Counted from the first letter of the stretch, positions 12,301 through 21,691 are shown. The stretch: DNA of 50,000 bases from Glandiceps talaboti (GCF_964340395.1 NC_135560.1:13442598-13492597), one strand, 5' to 3'. Notes: generated from the sequence alone by a model not told the origin. Numbers and translations are program-made.

Positions 12301-14609
12301 AAGAACAATAGCACCATCTTTTCGCACATAGTGTTCTGAAGTACTGTACCTGTATGTTTCGGCGCGCACGCATTGTCATTGCCATTGGTTGAGTAAATCC
12401 ATTCAGCACTCGAGATCTGTACAAGAACTTCTATGGTATTGTGTCAGATCAGATGTAGGAACAAGGCACTCACTCACTCACAGAACAAAAAAGAATGTAC
12501 TGTAGTAAACAGAGGTAGATAAAGAAATCATGGCAAGTTCAGTACACCAGAGTTTAATCAGATTGAGTATTAGTATTAATATAGTATCACTGTATATATT
12601 AGAGACTTATGTACTGCAATGTACACCATATCAGTGAAGTTTGAAATACCCAGAACAGATTCTTTCAAATTTTGTGCAGAAATATCATCAGGAATCTGTT
12701 TCATAATTTATATATCTTTATCTGTTGTAGGACAATTTTCCATATGAACCCCCTTTTGTAAGAGTAGTAACGCCAGTGGTAACTGGTGGCTATGTCCTTG
12801 GAGGAGGAGCTATCTGTATGGAGTTACTCACCAAACAGGGCTGGAGTAGTGCCTACACGATAGAAGCTGTTATCATGCAAATTTCAGCAACATTAGTCAA
12901 AGGCAAAGCAAGAATACAATTTGGAGCATCAAAGGTAAGTTGTCATCTACATTGTTATCAGACAGCAAATTATGCCAGTGGTTACCATTTATTGCATGGG
13001 TATTTTCAAATGGCTTTTGTTGCCAACATCCGTTACACAGCGTAGATTAAACATTGCAACATTTATACATGTATGGGGATACAGGGTAACCTCAAAAACA
13101 AAATAGAACGATTGTAAAAGCCTATACATTTGTAGGCTTTCTGCTGCGTTGGATATGGTTCGTTGCTGTGACTATGACAATCAAAATGAATGAAGCTAAA
13201 TTGTATGTTTTTGTGAATTTTTTTTCAGAGCCAGTATAGTTTAGCTAGGGCACAGCAGTCATTCAAATCACTAGTTCAAATTCATGAAAAGAATGGTAAG
13301 TGACCTTTATAATATCTTACTTGGAAATGTCAGAATCATGTGACTTGGGAGTCAGGGTTTCTCACTTGAAGCCCATTCCTATCTGCTTTAGGTAGAGTGA
13401 TATTTCAGCATTTAGAAATACAGATTCCTAGAACGGTAGCCTCATGCAAAGTGACGTGTGACATGATTTGTAATATATATATATACACATGCTCTTGCTA
13501 TTAGTCACAGCTGATGAGGTCCATGCAAAAACAGTAGAGCTTTGCTAAGTCAGAGGTAAGGATGTCCATGCAAAAACAGTAGAGCTTTGCTAAGTCAGAG
13601 GTAAGGAGGTCCATGCAAAAACAGTAGAGCTTTGCAAAGTCAGAGGTAAGGAAGTCCATGCAAAAACAATAGAGCTTTGCTAAGTCAGAGGTGAGGAGGT
13701 TCATGCAAAAACAGTAGAGCTTTGCTAAGTCACAGCTGATGAGGTTCATGCAAAAACAGTAGAGCTTTGCTAAGTCAGAGGTGAGGAGGTTCATGCAAAA
13801 ACAATAGAGCTTTGCTAAGTCAGAGGTGAGGAGGTTCATGCAAAAACAGTAGAGCTTTGCTAAGTCACAGCTGATGAGGTTCATGCAAAAACAGTAGAGC
13901 TTTGCTAAGTCAGAGGTGAGGAGGTCCATGCAAAAACAGTAGAGCTTTGCTAAGTCAGAGGTGATGAGGTTCATGCAAAAATGGTAGAACTTTGCTAAGT
14001 CAGGTGATGAGGTTCATGCAAAAACAGTAGAGCTTTGCTAAGTCAGAGGTGAGGAGGTCCATGCAAAAACAGTAGAGCTTTGCAAAGTCAGAGGTGATGA
14101 GGTTCATGCAAAAACAGTAGACTTGCTAAGTCACAGATGATGAGGTACATGCAAACACAGTAGAGCCATGCTATGTCAGAGGTGATGAGGTGCATGAAAA
14201 AACAGTAGACCCTAGTGAAGTCAAAGGTTATGAGGTCCATGCAAAAACAGTAGACTTGCTAAGTCAGAGGTTATGAGGAACATGCAAAAACAGTAGACCC
14301 TAGGTAAGTCAGAAGTGATGAGATACATGCAAAAACAGTAGACCCAGCTAAGTTAATGGTGATGAGGTTCATGCAAAAACAGTAGACTTGCTAAGTCAGA
14401 GGTGATGAGGTACATGTACATGTAAGTCACATGTGGTGAGGTGTGTAACATATACCCTCCAAGAAAAGTAAAGCTTCTTGATTGTGAGACAAGCTCATCA
14501 ACAAAAACTCCCTGAGCCCTGAGAGTTACTCCTCATTTACAGCATCAGTGATTTTCTCTTTCTTTTGTCTATGATAGGTTGGTTCACGCCACCAAAGGAA
14601 GATGGATAG
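3328..14609 (+). CDS. UBE2Q: Ubiquitin-conjugating enzyme E2 Q (UBE2Q family), 10 exons, complete
   Basis: Assembled exons: 3328-3489, 4169-4273, 7150-7251, 8342-8451, 8982-9078, 9919-10064, 11512-11602, 12731-12934, 13229-13295, 14578-14609. All joins keep frame and use GT/AG, giving 371 aa, close to vertebrate UBE2Q2 (about 375). It accepts ubiquitin from E1 on a cysteine thioester and passes it to substrates or E3 partners. Visible: an N-terminal RWD-like region (about 1-120); an acidic Glu run (about 132-142); the GAVSGSVQA block opening the UBC fold (from about 193); KEKEG; the [12 protein letters not shown] block; and the active-site segment [19 protein letters not shown] with catalytic Cys about 300. 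The canonical HPN motif is absent, as expected in this family. The protein ends in PPKEDG. The start is the ATG at 3328; upstream bases carry no in-frame ATG. The UBE2Q1-type Pro/Gly-rich N-terminal extension is absent. Likely a housekeeping gene. Confidence 0.95.
3490..4168 (+). other. UBE2Q intron 1
   Basis: 679 bp from GTAAGT to a TTTCAG acceptor. No repeat or RNA gene was recognised. Confidence 0.85.
4380..4911. mobile_element. Foldback element with ~90-bp inverted arms
   Basis: The left arm (about 4382-4470) repeats the motif GTCACTTTGACCCCCC and contains TTCAAACAACC. The right arm (about 4818-4909) carries the same motifs in reverse complement in the same order. The arms enclose about 350 bp. 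No transposase frame is present, so this is a non-autonomous element or MITE. No clear target-site duplication was found. Confidence 0.65.
6423..6970 (+). repeat. Dispersed repeat, copy 1 (interrupted)
   Basis: The sequence from the A-run near 6428 through TTTATTTGGCCTAAT (about 6970) aligns collinearly with 49632-50000, sharing blocks such as TAGGTAGGT, GGGATTTTATTTTA and TGTGATAGTTTGATGAAAT. It is interrupted at 6653-6847 by an inverted-repeat insertion absent from the other copy. The family is not recognised. Confidence 0.8.
6653..6847. mobile_element. 195-bp MITE nested in a dispersed repeat
   Basis: The ends are inverted repeats: AGACTCTCTCACAG on the left matches CTGTGAGAGAGTCT on the right exactly, and similarity continues imperfectly to about 30 bp. 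The 9-bp sequence AATGAAGAC lies on both sides (6644-6652 and 6848-6856), as expected for a target-site duplication of 8-9 bp. The related repeat at 49632-50000 has one uninterrupted copy of the site near 49871, which confirms an insertion. There is no coding capacity. Confidence 0.85.
7252..8341 (+). other. UBE2Q intron 3
   Basis: 1.09 kb. It includes a poly-C run (7500-7514) and a short hairpin with a 10-bp perfect stem, TTCTCATGCA/TGCATGAGAA, near 8121-8148. Open frames at 7590-7931 (+) and 7751-8128 (-) show no known domain and lie wholly inside the intron. Confidence 0.75.
8452..8981 (+). other. UBE2Q intron 4
   Basis: 530 bp, about half of it a dispersed-repeat copy (8620-8865). The acceptor at the end is preceded by a long pyrimidine tract. 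Confidence 0.8.
8620..8865 (-). repeat. Dispersed repeat, single arm of the 45.4-45.8 kb family
   Basis: On the minus strand it contains CACCATTCCAGGAAA, a GGGTTCTGGAG block and TTTCAGAGAAACATCAAGTT. These match, in the same order, the left arm of the inverted pair at 45350-45790. The 81-codon frame in it is a by-product. Confidence 0.65.
9079..9918 (+). other. UBE2Q intron 5
   Basis: 840 bp carrying one foldback element (9346-9668). The last 240 bp hold no other recognised feature. Confidence 0.8.
9346..9668. mobile_element. 323-bp MITE with ~85-bp inverted ends and 9-bp target duplication
   Basis: The left end (TAGTCTCAGTTACCCAGACT, then CACTGGCTTCC, GGGGAAT, CATCAGTGATTTG, AAGATGG) recurs in reverse complement at the right end in the same order over about 85 bp. 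It is flanked by GAATAGCCG (9337-9345) and GAATAGTCG (9669-9677), a 9-bp duplication with one mismatch. Long inverted ends with a 9-bp duplication resemble Mutator-like elements; this assignment is inference. Confidence 0.8.
10190..10520 (+). mobile_element. MITE family M1, copy A
   Basis: Inverted ends of about 45 bp: TTGATTTATTAAGATAGACA on the left pairs with the reverse complement of the ...CTATCTTCATAAACCAAAGG end. Internal landmarks are AGCTATTGAATGG, TGGTTTAATTA, CAGTGTACTGTTTT, AATGTTTACA-like and CCACTATCACCCACTTG. All are shared with copies B and C. No open frame of note. Confidence 0.8.
11060..11382 (+). mobile_element. MITE family M1, copy B
   Basis: Same orientation and landmarks as copy A, about 540 bp downstream in the same intron. 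Its termini read CATACTAC on the left and GTAGTATG on the right, so the inverted repeat reaches the extreme ends. Confidence 0.8.
11603..12730 (+). other. UBE2Q intron 7
   Basis: 1.13 kb with one foldback element (12160-12496). The remainder has no recognised feature. Confidence 0.8.
12160..12496. mobile_element. 337-bp foldback element with ~75-bp inverted ends
   Basis: The left end (ATTCTTTTTTGTTCTG, then AGTGCCTTGT, CCTACATCTGA, GACACAATAC, AGTTCTTGTAC, ATCTCG) is repeated in reverse complement at the right end in the same order. The right arm has an extra GAGT tetramer array and a duplicated ATCTGA. No transposase frame and no clear target duplication. Confidence 0.8.
13117..13140 (+). 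other. Short hairpin in UBE2Q intron 8
   Basis: AAAGCCTATA and TGTAGGCTTT pair at 9 of 10 positions around a 4-nt loop. No function can be assigned. Confidence 0.4.
13296..14577 (+). other. UBE2Q intron 9
   Basis: 1.28 kb, about 70 percent of it the 45-bp minisatellite (13510-14430). A normal acceptor at 14576-14577 leads to the last 32-base coding piece. Confidence 0.85.
13510..14430. repeat. 45-bp minisatellite, about 20 units
   Basis: The unit core is CATGCAAAAACAGTAGAGCT followed by TTGCTAAGTCAGAGGTGAGGAGGTT-type sequence. The first dozen units are near-identical. From about 14100 they decay and lose a few bases (CAGTAGACTTGCTAAGTC). Two unit types alternate irregularly (AGAGGTGAGG versus ACAGCTGATG). 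The period is a multiple of three and lacks stops in one minus frame, so a 157-codon antisense frame (13501-13974) with a 15-residue repeat appears; I regard it as an artefact. Confidence 0.95.
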
Positions 14610-16370
14610 ATGTTACAACAAACTTCTCTACTCTCTTTCATATGTACGGTACAACTCTGGTTTTAGGTTAGAGATAGATGGTTTTCTATTTTTAGAACAG
14701 TAGACATTAGTAATTTAAAAGTTGTTTTTGGTGTTTAGAACATTCGCTTAGTTCTCTTCAGGGCAAATTATGTTGCTTCAAGTTCTTCCTAATGTTGGAC
14801 GCAAGTTGAAACTGTGAAATGGAATCTCATCAACAAGACAAAACATCTTCTCATTGAAAGAGTTAGTAGTAACAGTTTTAGGGGAAACGGGAAGAAAAGG
14901 AAAGGGAGAAAAAAATAGAACAAAGAAGATATCTGCAGAAGAGGTTTCTTGTGCAAAATCTCTTTATTTACATGAAAAGGGCATGTGTGAAAAAGAGTGC
15001 CCCTTTCACCTTGTTATGTCTAATCCAAGATTTTCTAAAAATTACACGTAAGTGTCATATGATGGAGTCAATGTAGCATAGTGAAAAAACTGGTCAGAAC
15101 ATTTTGGGGTACTCTAGTACTTCACACGACCAGTTCTCTGTAATCAGCATTTAAAATATATAAACAGTTACAGTTTGCAGGAAAAGAAAGACAAAATCTT
15201 TTTTCTCTTTTTTTTTTTGTGAGTGAGATATATCGTACATGTGCAAACTATGTCATTTTGTATACTGGCATTCTTCTGATAGACATTCCCGGTACAAGTA
15301 GGCAACAGATTATGAAAAATAAAAAGATGAAAAAAAAAGTAGCCGCATAAGAATTGCTATTAAGGCTTTATACACTTGGAATCTTTGATGTTTTTTTCAT
15401 CCTCAGTCTGTCAGCTTGCTGTTTGTGTATTTGTTTCGGGTTCGGCGGGGTTTACGAAGCGCAAATCATGTCTGAAGAATCTGACATTTTGTTTTCGTTG
15501 TCGTTGTTGTTAATTCACATGTGAGGCTTAGAACACCACATTTTGTAGTAGCACAGCTATAGGGAATACAAAAAAACAAACAAATCAGGTCTCTGTGTAA
15601 TGTTACAAGTTATGGTAATTTCGTTTCATTTTTTTTTTGTATTTTCCAAATATTTCTTCTACAGGGGAAGGGAAATCTATGTTTTGTGTACAGTTTATAT
15701 AGTCTAAAGACAGAGAAAAAAACACACCTTATAATTGTCATTCATTTTGTGTTTATGTTTCCTTCATGAATTAGTTGCAAGTTCTCTTTTGGTTTTTGAA
15801 GTAAATTTGAACATTTCCACACTTGGGTTTTTTTTTTGTCAAATTTTGTCTGCAAAAGAGAAGTCGTTCAAGCAGATGATAGAATCTATGAATTTAACAA
15901 TTTTTAAGTTATGGACAAACACATGTGTGTGTGACACTATAGTAACATTTCAATCTTAACTGACAAATAAATGTAACATTTCAACCAGAACATGGGAAGA
16001 ACTTCATACACGAGTGTTTTATTTGCTTTCTGGAAATGAAAAACTTTGTACAATAATATCACTATATGCTTGGCTGTCATGTCGGTAGCAGTGAATGAAT
16101 ACAGTGACTCTTTACTCTCCAAGCAACACATAACTGGCAATGGCATGGTGAAGATGATCCAAGTTGTATATCTCAAGACTGCAAATCTTCACTTCCAGTA
16201 CACTCAACAGATTGGGCTGAAATTTGGTGGGGATGTTTCTGGGATGTGTTGATGAAGAATTACAAGGAACATGATGTGCCCATCAATGATATGCAAATTA
16301 GGTCGAATAATTATATATCTTGAAAACCACTTGGTGAATGGAGCTGAAATTTGATGAGCAAATATTAATC
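14610..16370 (+). other. Probable UBE2Q 3' UTR and flank
   Basis: After the stop at 14607-14609 there is T-rich and A-rich non-coding sequence. Candidate polyadenylation signals AATAAA occur at 15318-15323 and 15966-15971; which one is used cannot be told. A frame at 14854-15051 is lysine-rich without a recognised domain. From about 16150 a dispersed repeat starts (TTGGGCTGAAATTTGGTGGG), related to 19640-20010. Confidence 0.55.
15966..15971 (+). terminator. Candidate UBE2Q polyadenylation signal
   Basis: AATAAA 1.36 kb after the stop codon. An alternative AATAAA lies at 15318-15323. Either would fit the long UTRs usual for this family. Confidence 0.35.
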
Positions 16371-16655
16371 AGGTAATCAAGGCTTTGGTTTTCAATTAAA
16401 GATACCACAAACTAATACTATTGTTGCAACATGTTGATACAACATGGATAAGCTATTGAATGGGCAGTGGTTTAATTATAGTCTCAGTAGAGAGGAGTCT
16501 CTGAAAACTAGTTCCATAAATTTTCAGTGTACTGTTTTTGGATTTCCAATGTTTACAGAGGAACCACTATCATCTACTTCTAGCACTGCAAACAAGAAAA
16601 GTTTTATTTTGTGTCTATCTTAGTAAATCAAAGCCTTGATTACCAAAGTCATAAT
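16370..16655 (+). mobile_element. MITE family M1, copy C
   Basis: Same landmarks and orientation as copies A and B: left end near AATCAAGGCTTTGG, AGCTATTGAATGG, GTGGTTTAATTATAG, CAGTGTACTGTTTTTGGA, right end AAAGCCTTGATTACC. It is about 40 bp shorter, lacking the segment that follows GTTTACA in the other copies. Confidence 0.75.
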
Positions 16656-17485
16656 GCAAACTATTCAGTTATGCTACAAAACCATTGGTGCTATTTTTTA
16701 GGTTATCAGAATTACGTGGCCGTCTAGCAGCTGGACTATGTAATATAGTGATTAAGCAGTATGGTGTTAGATGCCTAAGGATAATGATCCTACTCTGTAG
16801 ATGTTTATCAACATAAAAAATCTGTCGTAACCCATATTGAAATGGACAATTCACAATTCTGCATTGTTTATTCAAGACTCCTATCCAGTCAAATGGTGTG
16901 TGTAAAAAACAACAATATCATTAATTGGGGATGGAAATATCTCCTCAAATAGTGAAACATTTTTGTGAAATCGAGTCCAAAATGTTTGCTCTTGTCTGGT
17001 CAGCATCATGAGGGGTGCACTACAATGTACTGACATGCGTCTCAGTAGAGATGCATGAAAGAAATTGGAGAGATGAAAGAAATTCGAGAGATAACGTACA
17101 GCTGGGATCTCAATGCTTGCTATGACGTGACCAGGCGATGCTGACAAGACATGACAAATTTTGGAGTTGATTTCCCCTAAACAATTAGAATTCAGAGTAG
17201 AAATTAACATTCATAACTACATATACCATGTGACTCACAGTCCAAACAGTCATTGATGTGGCATTAATGTATACATATTCATTTCTATGTGTAGATCTGA
17301 TGATCAGAAAAGGTACCATGACTAGAGAGTCCATGAGACATGATCCACTAGTGTCAACTGTAAAGGAAATACAAAAAAAAAACTTTTTTTAAATGAGCAC
17401 ATTGATATACTAGTACATGTTATACATTGCATCGATGTTGACATTTGATTGAACTGGTATGCTTTAGAGGGTGGATATTATGTAT
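16656..17485. other. Gene-free stretch between UBE2Q and the receptor
   Basis: No exon supported. An 18-bp tandem duplication, GAAAGAAATT(G/C)GAGAGAT, lies near 17058-17092. A 109-codon minus frame at 16881-17210 has no domain and falls beyond the receptor's likely polyadenylation site. Confidence 0.5.
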
Positions 17486-17491
17486 TTTATT
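17486..17491 (-). terminator. Candidate polyadenylation signal of the amine receptor
   Basis: On the minus strand AATAAA lies about 90 bases after the stop codon, the right side and distance for a short 3' UTR. Confidence 0.45.
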
Positions 17492-17580
17492 GCCAAAATT
17501 ACCCATGATGCAATGGTACTGATAAAGCACGTTCGTTTCATTCATGGACCGATACTGATAGAAACAGTATTCAAATTCTT

Positions 17581-19086
17581 TCAAGGTCGATGTCTTTGCT
17601 GTATGCGCATCTGAGTTTCAGATTTTCTCGGCATACACGTGCACAGAATCTTAATGAAGGCCCTTTTAAAATCACGGCTCGAGAAAGCATAAATAAATGG
17701 GTTTACTCCACTGTTCAAATATCCAAGGCAAGTAAAGATGTTGTAGAGCAATTCAGGCTCAATAACACACAAATCGCCACATATTCCGTAGAGTACATAC
17801 AGTACGAAGAACGGCAGCCAACAGATGATAAAAACACCCATCACAATTCCTAGAGTTTTCGCCGCTTTTTTCTCATTTGCAAGGCGGATTAAACGTTTGC
17901 TAATATGCAATTTTCTACCAGTCATAATGCGATGACCCTTTCTGAAGTTTTGTGGGCTACCGTCACCTTCGTCTGAGCTTGTCCCATTGGTGTGTAAGTG
18001 GTTACAGTTTGTCTTTGTAGCTGCACCCCCACCTCGATGTATTCTCAAAGTTAGTGCCCCTCCACCTACATCGCCGTCACCATTCAGTATTTTCATTCCT
18101 CTGTTGATACTTTTCATCTGTGCCACAGCAGCACGGTAGATTTTGTAGTAAACAAATGCCATAATGAAGAGGGGAATATAAAATGATATACAAGATGAAA
18201 TGATTCTATAGGTGACATCATCCGTGAACAAACACATAGTTTTACCATTATCCGATGGATCGACGTATCTCCACCAAGCAATAGCTGGAAAAGATATTGC
18301 CACTGAACAAAACCAAACCAGAAATATCATGAAATAAGCCCTCTTAAAGGACATCTTTCCAGGGTATGACATAGGGTCGGTGATAGCCCAGTAGCGATCC
18401 AATGATATCGCTGATAGATTTAGTATGGATGCGGTGGCACTCAACACATCAAATGAGCGCCATAAATCGCACCATATCACGCCAAACAGCCAGTGGTCAT
18501 TGGTCATCGCCAACGTTATTGTAAATGGTACAATTACAAAGCCAACTAGTAGATCAGCTACAGCTAAAGATGCTATGAAAAGGTTAGTTACTGTCTGTAA
18601 GTAGCTCATTCTTGCAATAGCGACCATCACTAAAATGTTACCCAGGATCGTCACCATGCAACACACACAGAGAAAGATACCCAAGATAACTTTACTAACT
18701 GTCATGGTGTACTCTGTAATATTAGCACTCAAATTATGAGCATCATTATCTGCAAAAATATCCTTTGTAATAGCAACAGCGAAACTCGCCACATCTACAT
18801 AGGTTGGCGAAGACTCCAATCCAGCAGCTGTCGTGTAATTCCTGCGTATTGTGTAATCCATGATTCCATACTCGTTATTTCCTGCGTTCTCCTGTGTTGT
18901 TAACACGCTGATATTTTCTTGCTGGGAAGTGCCAACTGTAAAGTCAACTATGTCATCGGTCTGACTGTGCATAATAAATGCAGTGGTGTTTTCTGCAGAG
19001 TTCATATTCTTATCTGTAGCGTAGTTTTGTATAACTGCCAAGCACGGCAGCAATAGTGGTTCTAACACTACACAGATTCCATTCAT
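17581..19086 (-). CDS. Catecholamine-type biogenic amine GPCR (dopamine D1-like / invertebrate dopamine or octopamine class)
   Basis: A single-exon frame of 501 aa, complete. It is a rhodopsin-class receptor at the cell surface, predicted to bind dopamine or a related amine and couple to a G protein. Visible: an N-tail (1-130) with N-glycosylation sites at Asn 33, 58, 83, 118 and 122; TM1 Asn150 (1.50); TM2 LAVAD with Asp178 (2.50); Cys206 and Cys285 for the TM3-loop disulfide; the amine anchor Asp213 (3.32); DRY 230-232; TM5 serines 297, 298 and 301 (5.42, 5.43, 5.46), the catechol contacts; CWLPFF 422-427; Tyr456 (7.43); NPFIY 462-466. Loop 3 is mid-sized (about 322-405, glycine-rich) and ends in EKKAAKTL. 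The tail is short, with cysteines fit for palmitoylation. The TM5 region ISFYIP resembles D1 receptors; the short tail does not. Exact subtype is open. Met28 is an alternative start; the first Met has a poor start context. Confidence 0.93.
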   Translation of the reverse strand: MNGICVVLEPLLLPCLAVIQNYATDKNMNSAENTTAFIMHSQTDDIVDFTVGTSQQENISVLTTQENAGNNEYGIMDYTIRRNYTTAAGLESSPTYVDVASFAVAITKDIFADNDAHNLSANITEYTMTVSKVILGIFLCVCCMVTILGNILVMVAIARMSYLQTVTNLFIASLAVADLLVGFVIVPFTITLAMTNDHWLFGVIWCDLWRSFDVLSATASILNLSAISLDRYWAITDPMSYPGKMSFKRAYFMIFLVWFCSVAISFPAIAWWRYVDPSDNGKTMCLFTDDVTYRIISSCISFYIPLFIMAFVYYKIYRAAVAQMKSINRGMKILNGDGDVGGGALTLRIHRGGGAATKTNCNHLHTNGTSSDEGDGSPQNFRKGHRIMTGRKLHISKRLIRLANEKKAAKTLGIVMGVFIICWLPFFVLYVLYGICGDLCVIEPELLYNIFTCLGYLNSGVNPFIYAFSSRDFKRAFIKILCTCMPRKSETQMRIQQRHRP

Positions 19087-19592
19087 ATGATGCCGCCTTC
19101 CGAATGATATCTGCTATAGTCTTTTTTCAAAGTGATTGTTGGCACTGGGATGGCATTGTCCAGCTGTTACAAGTGGCAAGTGATATCAGGATCACAGTGT
19201 AAATAGAAAGTTTGTGGAATAAAGAAACACATATCAAATCAAAACAAGAATGGCTTTCACATGTATGGATTGCTAGTTGGTGTGCTTTTGGTGAATTATT
19301 TTTGAATGTGAATAATTCTGTGTTTCCATTTGTATGCAAAATAACTATATAGTATATAGTAGCAGAAATGAATTTGCAGCTATCACAATATTTTGAAACA
19401 CAAAGAAATAGTCGTTCAGTCGTCAAGGACATATAATGCAAGATCGCTTCTCACTTGTAGACTATCCAGGTCAAGGAAATTACTGCAAAAAAAAAAAGCA
19501 ACAAAAATAACCGTTCAATTGGTTATTAAGTATTAACCATTTTTAGCACAACTGAACTGATAAGGTTCAGTAGTGCTATAGGCATGGCAAAG

Positions 19593-19593
<1 letters not shown>

Positions 19594-19623
<30 letters not shown>

Positions 19624-19624
19624 G
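19594..19624. repeat. (GTCT)n microsatellite
   Basis: About seven uninterrupted tetranucleotide units. It immediately precedes the dispersed repeat beginning near 19640, and such tracts often mark the edge of that repeat. Confidence 0.9.
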
Positions 19625-19639
19625 TGTGTAAACAACTTA

Positions 19640-20060
19640 GAGTCAAAAACCACAGGACCGATTGCCATGATATTTGGTAGGTGTATTACCTTGAGTGTCT
19701 AGTTGTAATGATCTTACCACTGGTGTGTGATTTGGGTCAAAACTCAAAAACTACTGGGCAGATCAGTCTGAAATTTGGTGGGAACGATCTTAATGGTGTT
19801 TAGATAAGAACTTCATGACATGATCCCATCAGTGATGTGCAAATACGACATGATGATCCCATCAGTGATATGTAAATTAGGGTTAAAATGTGTCTTTTTG
19901 GTCAAAAATCTTTAATTCCAAAACTACTGAGCAGATTGGGCTGAAATTTAATGGAGATGCACCTGGGGTGTATAGATGAAGAAGTATTAAGCATATATTG
20001 ATTTCAAAGTGTATGAAAATGTGCCTAGCAACAAGACCACACCCATGGCAACAGTCAAAT
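19640..20060 (+). repeat. Dispersed repeat with internal reiteration
   Basis: Variants of AAACTACTGAGCAGATTGGG-CTGAAATTTGGTGGG recur at about 19650, 19740 and 19918, and CCATCAGTGAT(G/A)TG(C/T)AAAT recurs at about 19826 and 19859. The same consensus appears at 16200-16350. Non-coding; family not named. Confidence 0.7.
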
Positions 20061-20149
20061 GATCGCATTTACTATATCGCTATATAGTAAATTGGCATGT
20101 ATGTAGTGTTAATGCATGTGAATTTTTGGCCAAAAAGTGACATTTTAGA

Positions 20150-20740
20150 CTAAATTTACATATGACTGAAAAGATAGCGATGTCGATGTGTCTTAGCACA
20201 TGCATCCAGATAAACTCAGACACACACAGGTCGATTTCAACCAAACCTGGCACAACTGTCAAGTACTATTGTTAAGTACATAATCACATCACTTAATTTT
20301 GCGATCTTGACCTTTATTTCAAAATGGTGGTCACATTTGTGGCAAAAATGCACTTTTGGCCTCTTACCTCCAAAAGATACACACCATTCAAGTGTCTACA
20401 CCCACATTATCAATTGTGAGCTTCAAAGTTTTCTAATGAGACTTTGACCTTGGCACTCATCTTCAAGGTCAAATGTGCATAATAATGTTAATCTCCACAT
20501 GTATAATTCTGACATGCATGGGTTGATTTCAACCAAACATTGTGCAAATGTCAAGTACAATAGGGTAAGCATACATTTGTCACCTTGACCTTTATGGCAA
20601 AATGGTGGCCATATTTGTGGTAAAAATGTACATTTTGCCTCTTACCTCCGAAAGTTTAATACTTTCAGACACCATTCAACTTCAAGTGTACCCCAACATT
20701 ATCAATGATGAGCTAAGTAAGATAGTGCACCCAAAATATG
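20150..20740 (+). repeat. Imperfect direct duplication, ~280-bp spacing
   Basis: The block GATTTCAACCAAAC ... TGTCAAGTAC ... TTGACCTTTAT ... CAAAATGGTGG ... CTCTTACCTCC occurs at about 20230-20410 and again at 20520-20690 in the same order and orientation. Confidence 0.75.
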
Positions 20741-21159
20741 GTGTATATTGTATATTACTTAGATAATGAGACACATGGTCCAGGATTGGCATGTGAATGG
20801 ACATTTTACAAAATAACACATAAACTGTACAGTTGTGCTACAACAATATTGGTGGTATTTTATAAAGAATGTATTCAAGTTCATTGACTTTGGAATCAAC
20901 ACCCCATTGGCATTGGGGGCTATGTCTACGACAAAATAGAAGACTTGTTGCATTTAGGGTTAGTATTACATAATGGTTTCTTATTTACATGTATGGGTGA
21001 TACATGAATGTACTCACCGACAACACTGGTAGAAGATGCTGCTGGCTTGACTCATCACAGAGTTTTTTGGTGAGACTGACTGGCGTTTAGGTTTAAATAT
21101 TCGTGATCTATTCCTGTGCTGTTACCGCCTTGAATGTTTTGACAATAAATTCTACGAAA

Positions 21160-21285
21160 CCAGCTACACATCGTTGCAAACCACGGCCTGTTTTACGTCA
21201 CCGTTCTTAACGGTGCCGTAACTGGTCTTTATTTCGAAGTGAAGCGGAAGAAATAACAGCTCTGGTTTGCGAGAATGCAGCTACA
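21160..21285. mobile_element. Small foldback element upstream of the receptor
   Basis: CAGCTACACATCGTTGCAAACCA at the left pairs imperfectly with the reverse complement of TGGTTTGCGAGAATGCAGCT at the right. An inner inverted repeat, GTTCTTAACGGTGCCGTAAC, lies inside. About 125 bp in all. Confidence 0.5.
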
Positions 21286-21666
21286 GTAATCTCTTCACCG
21301 AACACTGCACAATAGCATTTCCTATCATGATTACAGTTCAAGGAATACCAATGTATTAATCAAACCTCTATTTGAGACATCCCGATCACGAATCACGATC
21401 AGGGTGATAAATAAGGGGTATGGTGTTTGTGTTTTCCGAACAAACCGGTAGGAACATGACTTCCGGAATACGTGGAAGCTGGTCGTGGTATGGGAAAACA
21501 CCACTTATGGCGTGGTAAAAAGGGAAAACTTTCGGAAACCATGTACTTTCTTGTCGGTATTTGTCACCGCATCGTTGTTTTTGTGTGTTTTCAATTTGAT
21601 ATAGGACTACGCGTTTTTGATGAACCCAATGTATGTACACAGGGAGCAGCGAGCGTGTAATTGATC

Positions 21667-21691
21667 CGTCGATTGATGATTTGATTGTTTG

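Noticed and set aside
13501-13974. Antisense 157-codon protein with a 15-residue repeat
   Set aside because: Explained fully by the 45-bp minisatellite; no promoter, no unique domain, and it sits inside a UBE2Q intron.
13510-14430. CRISPR-like array
   Set aside because: Units are contiguous with no unique spacers, and the DNA is animal.
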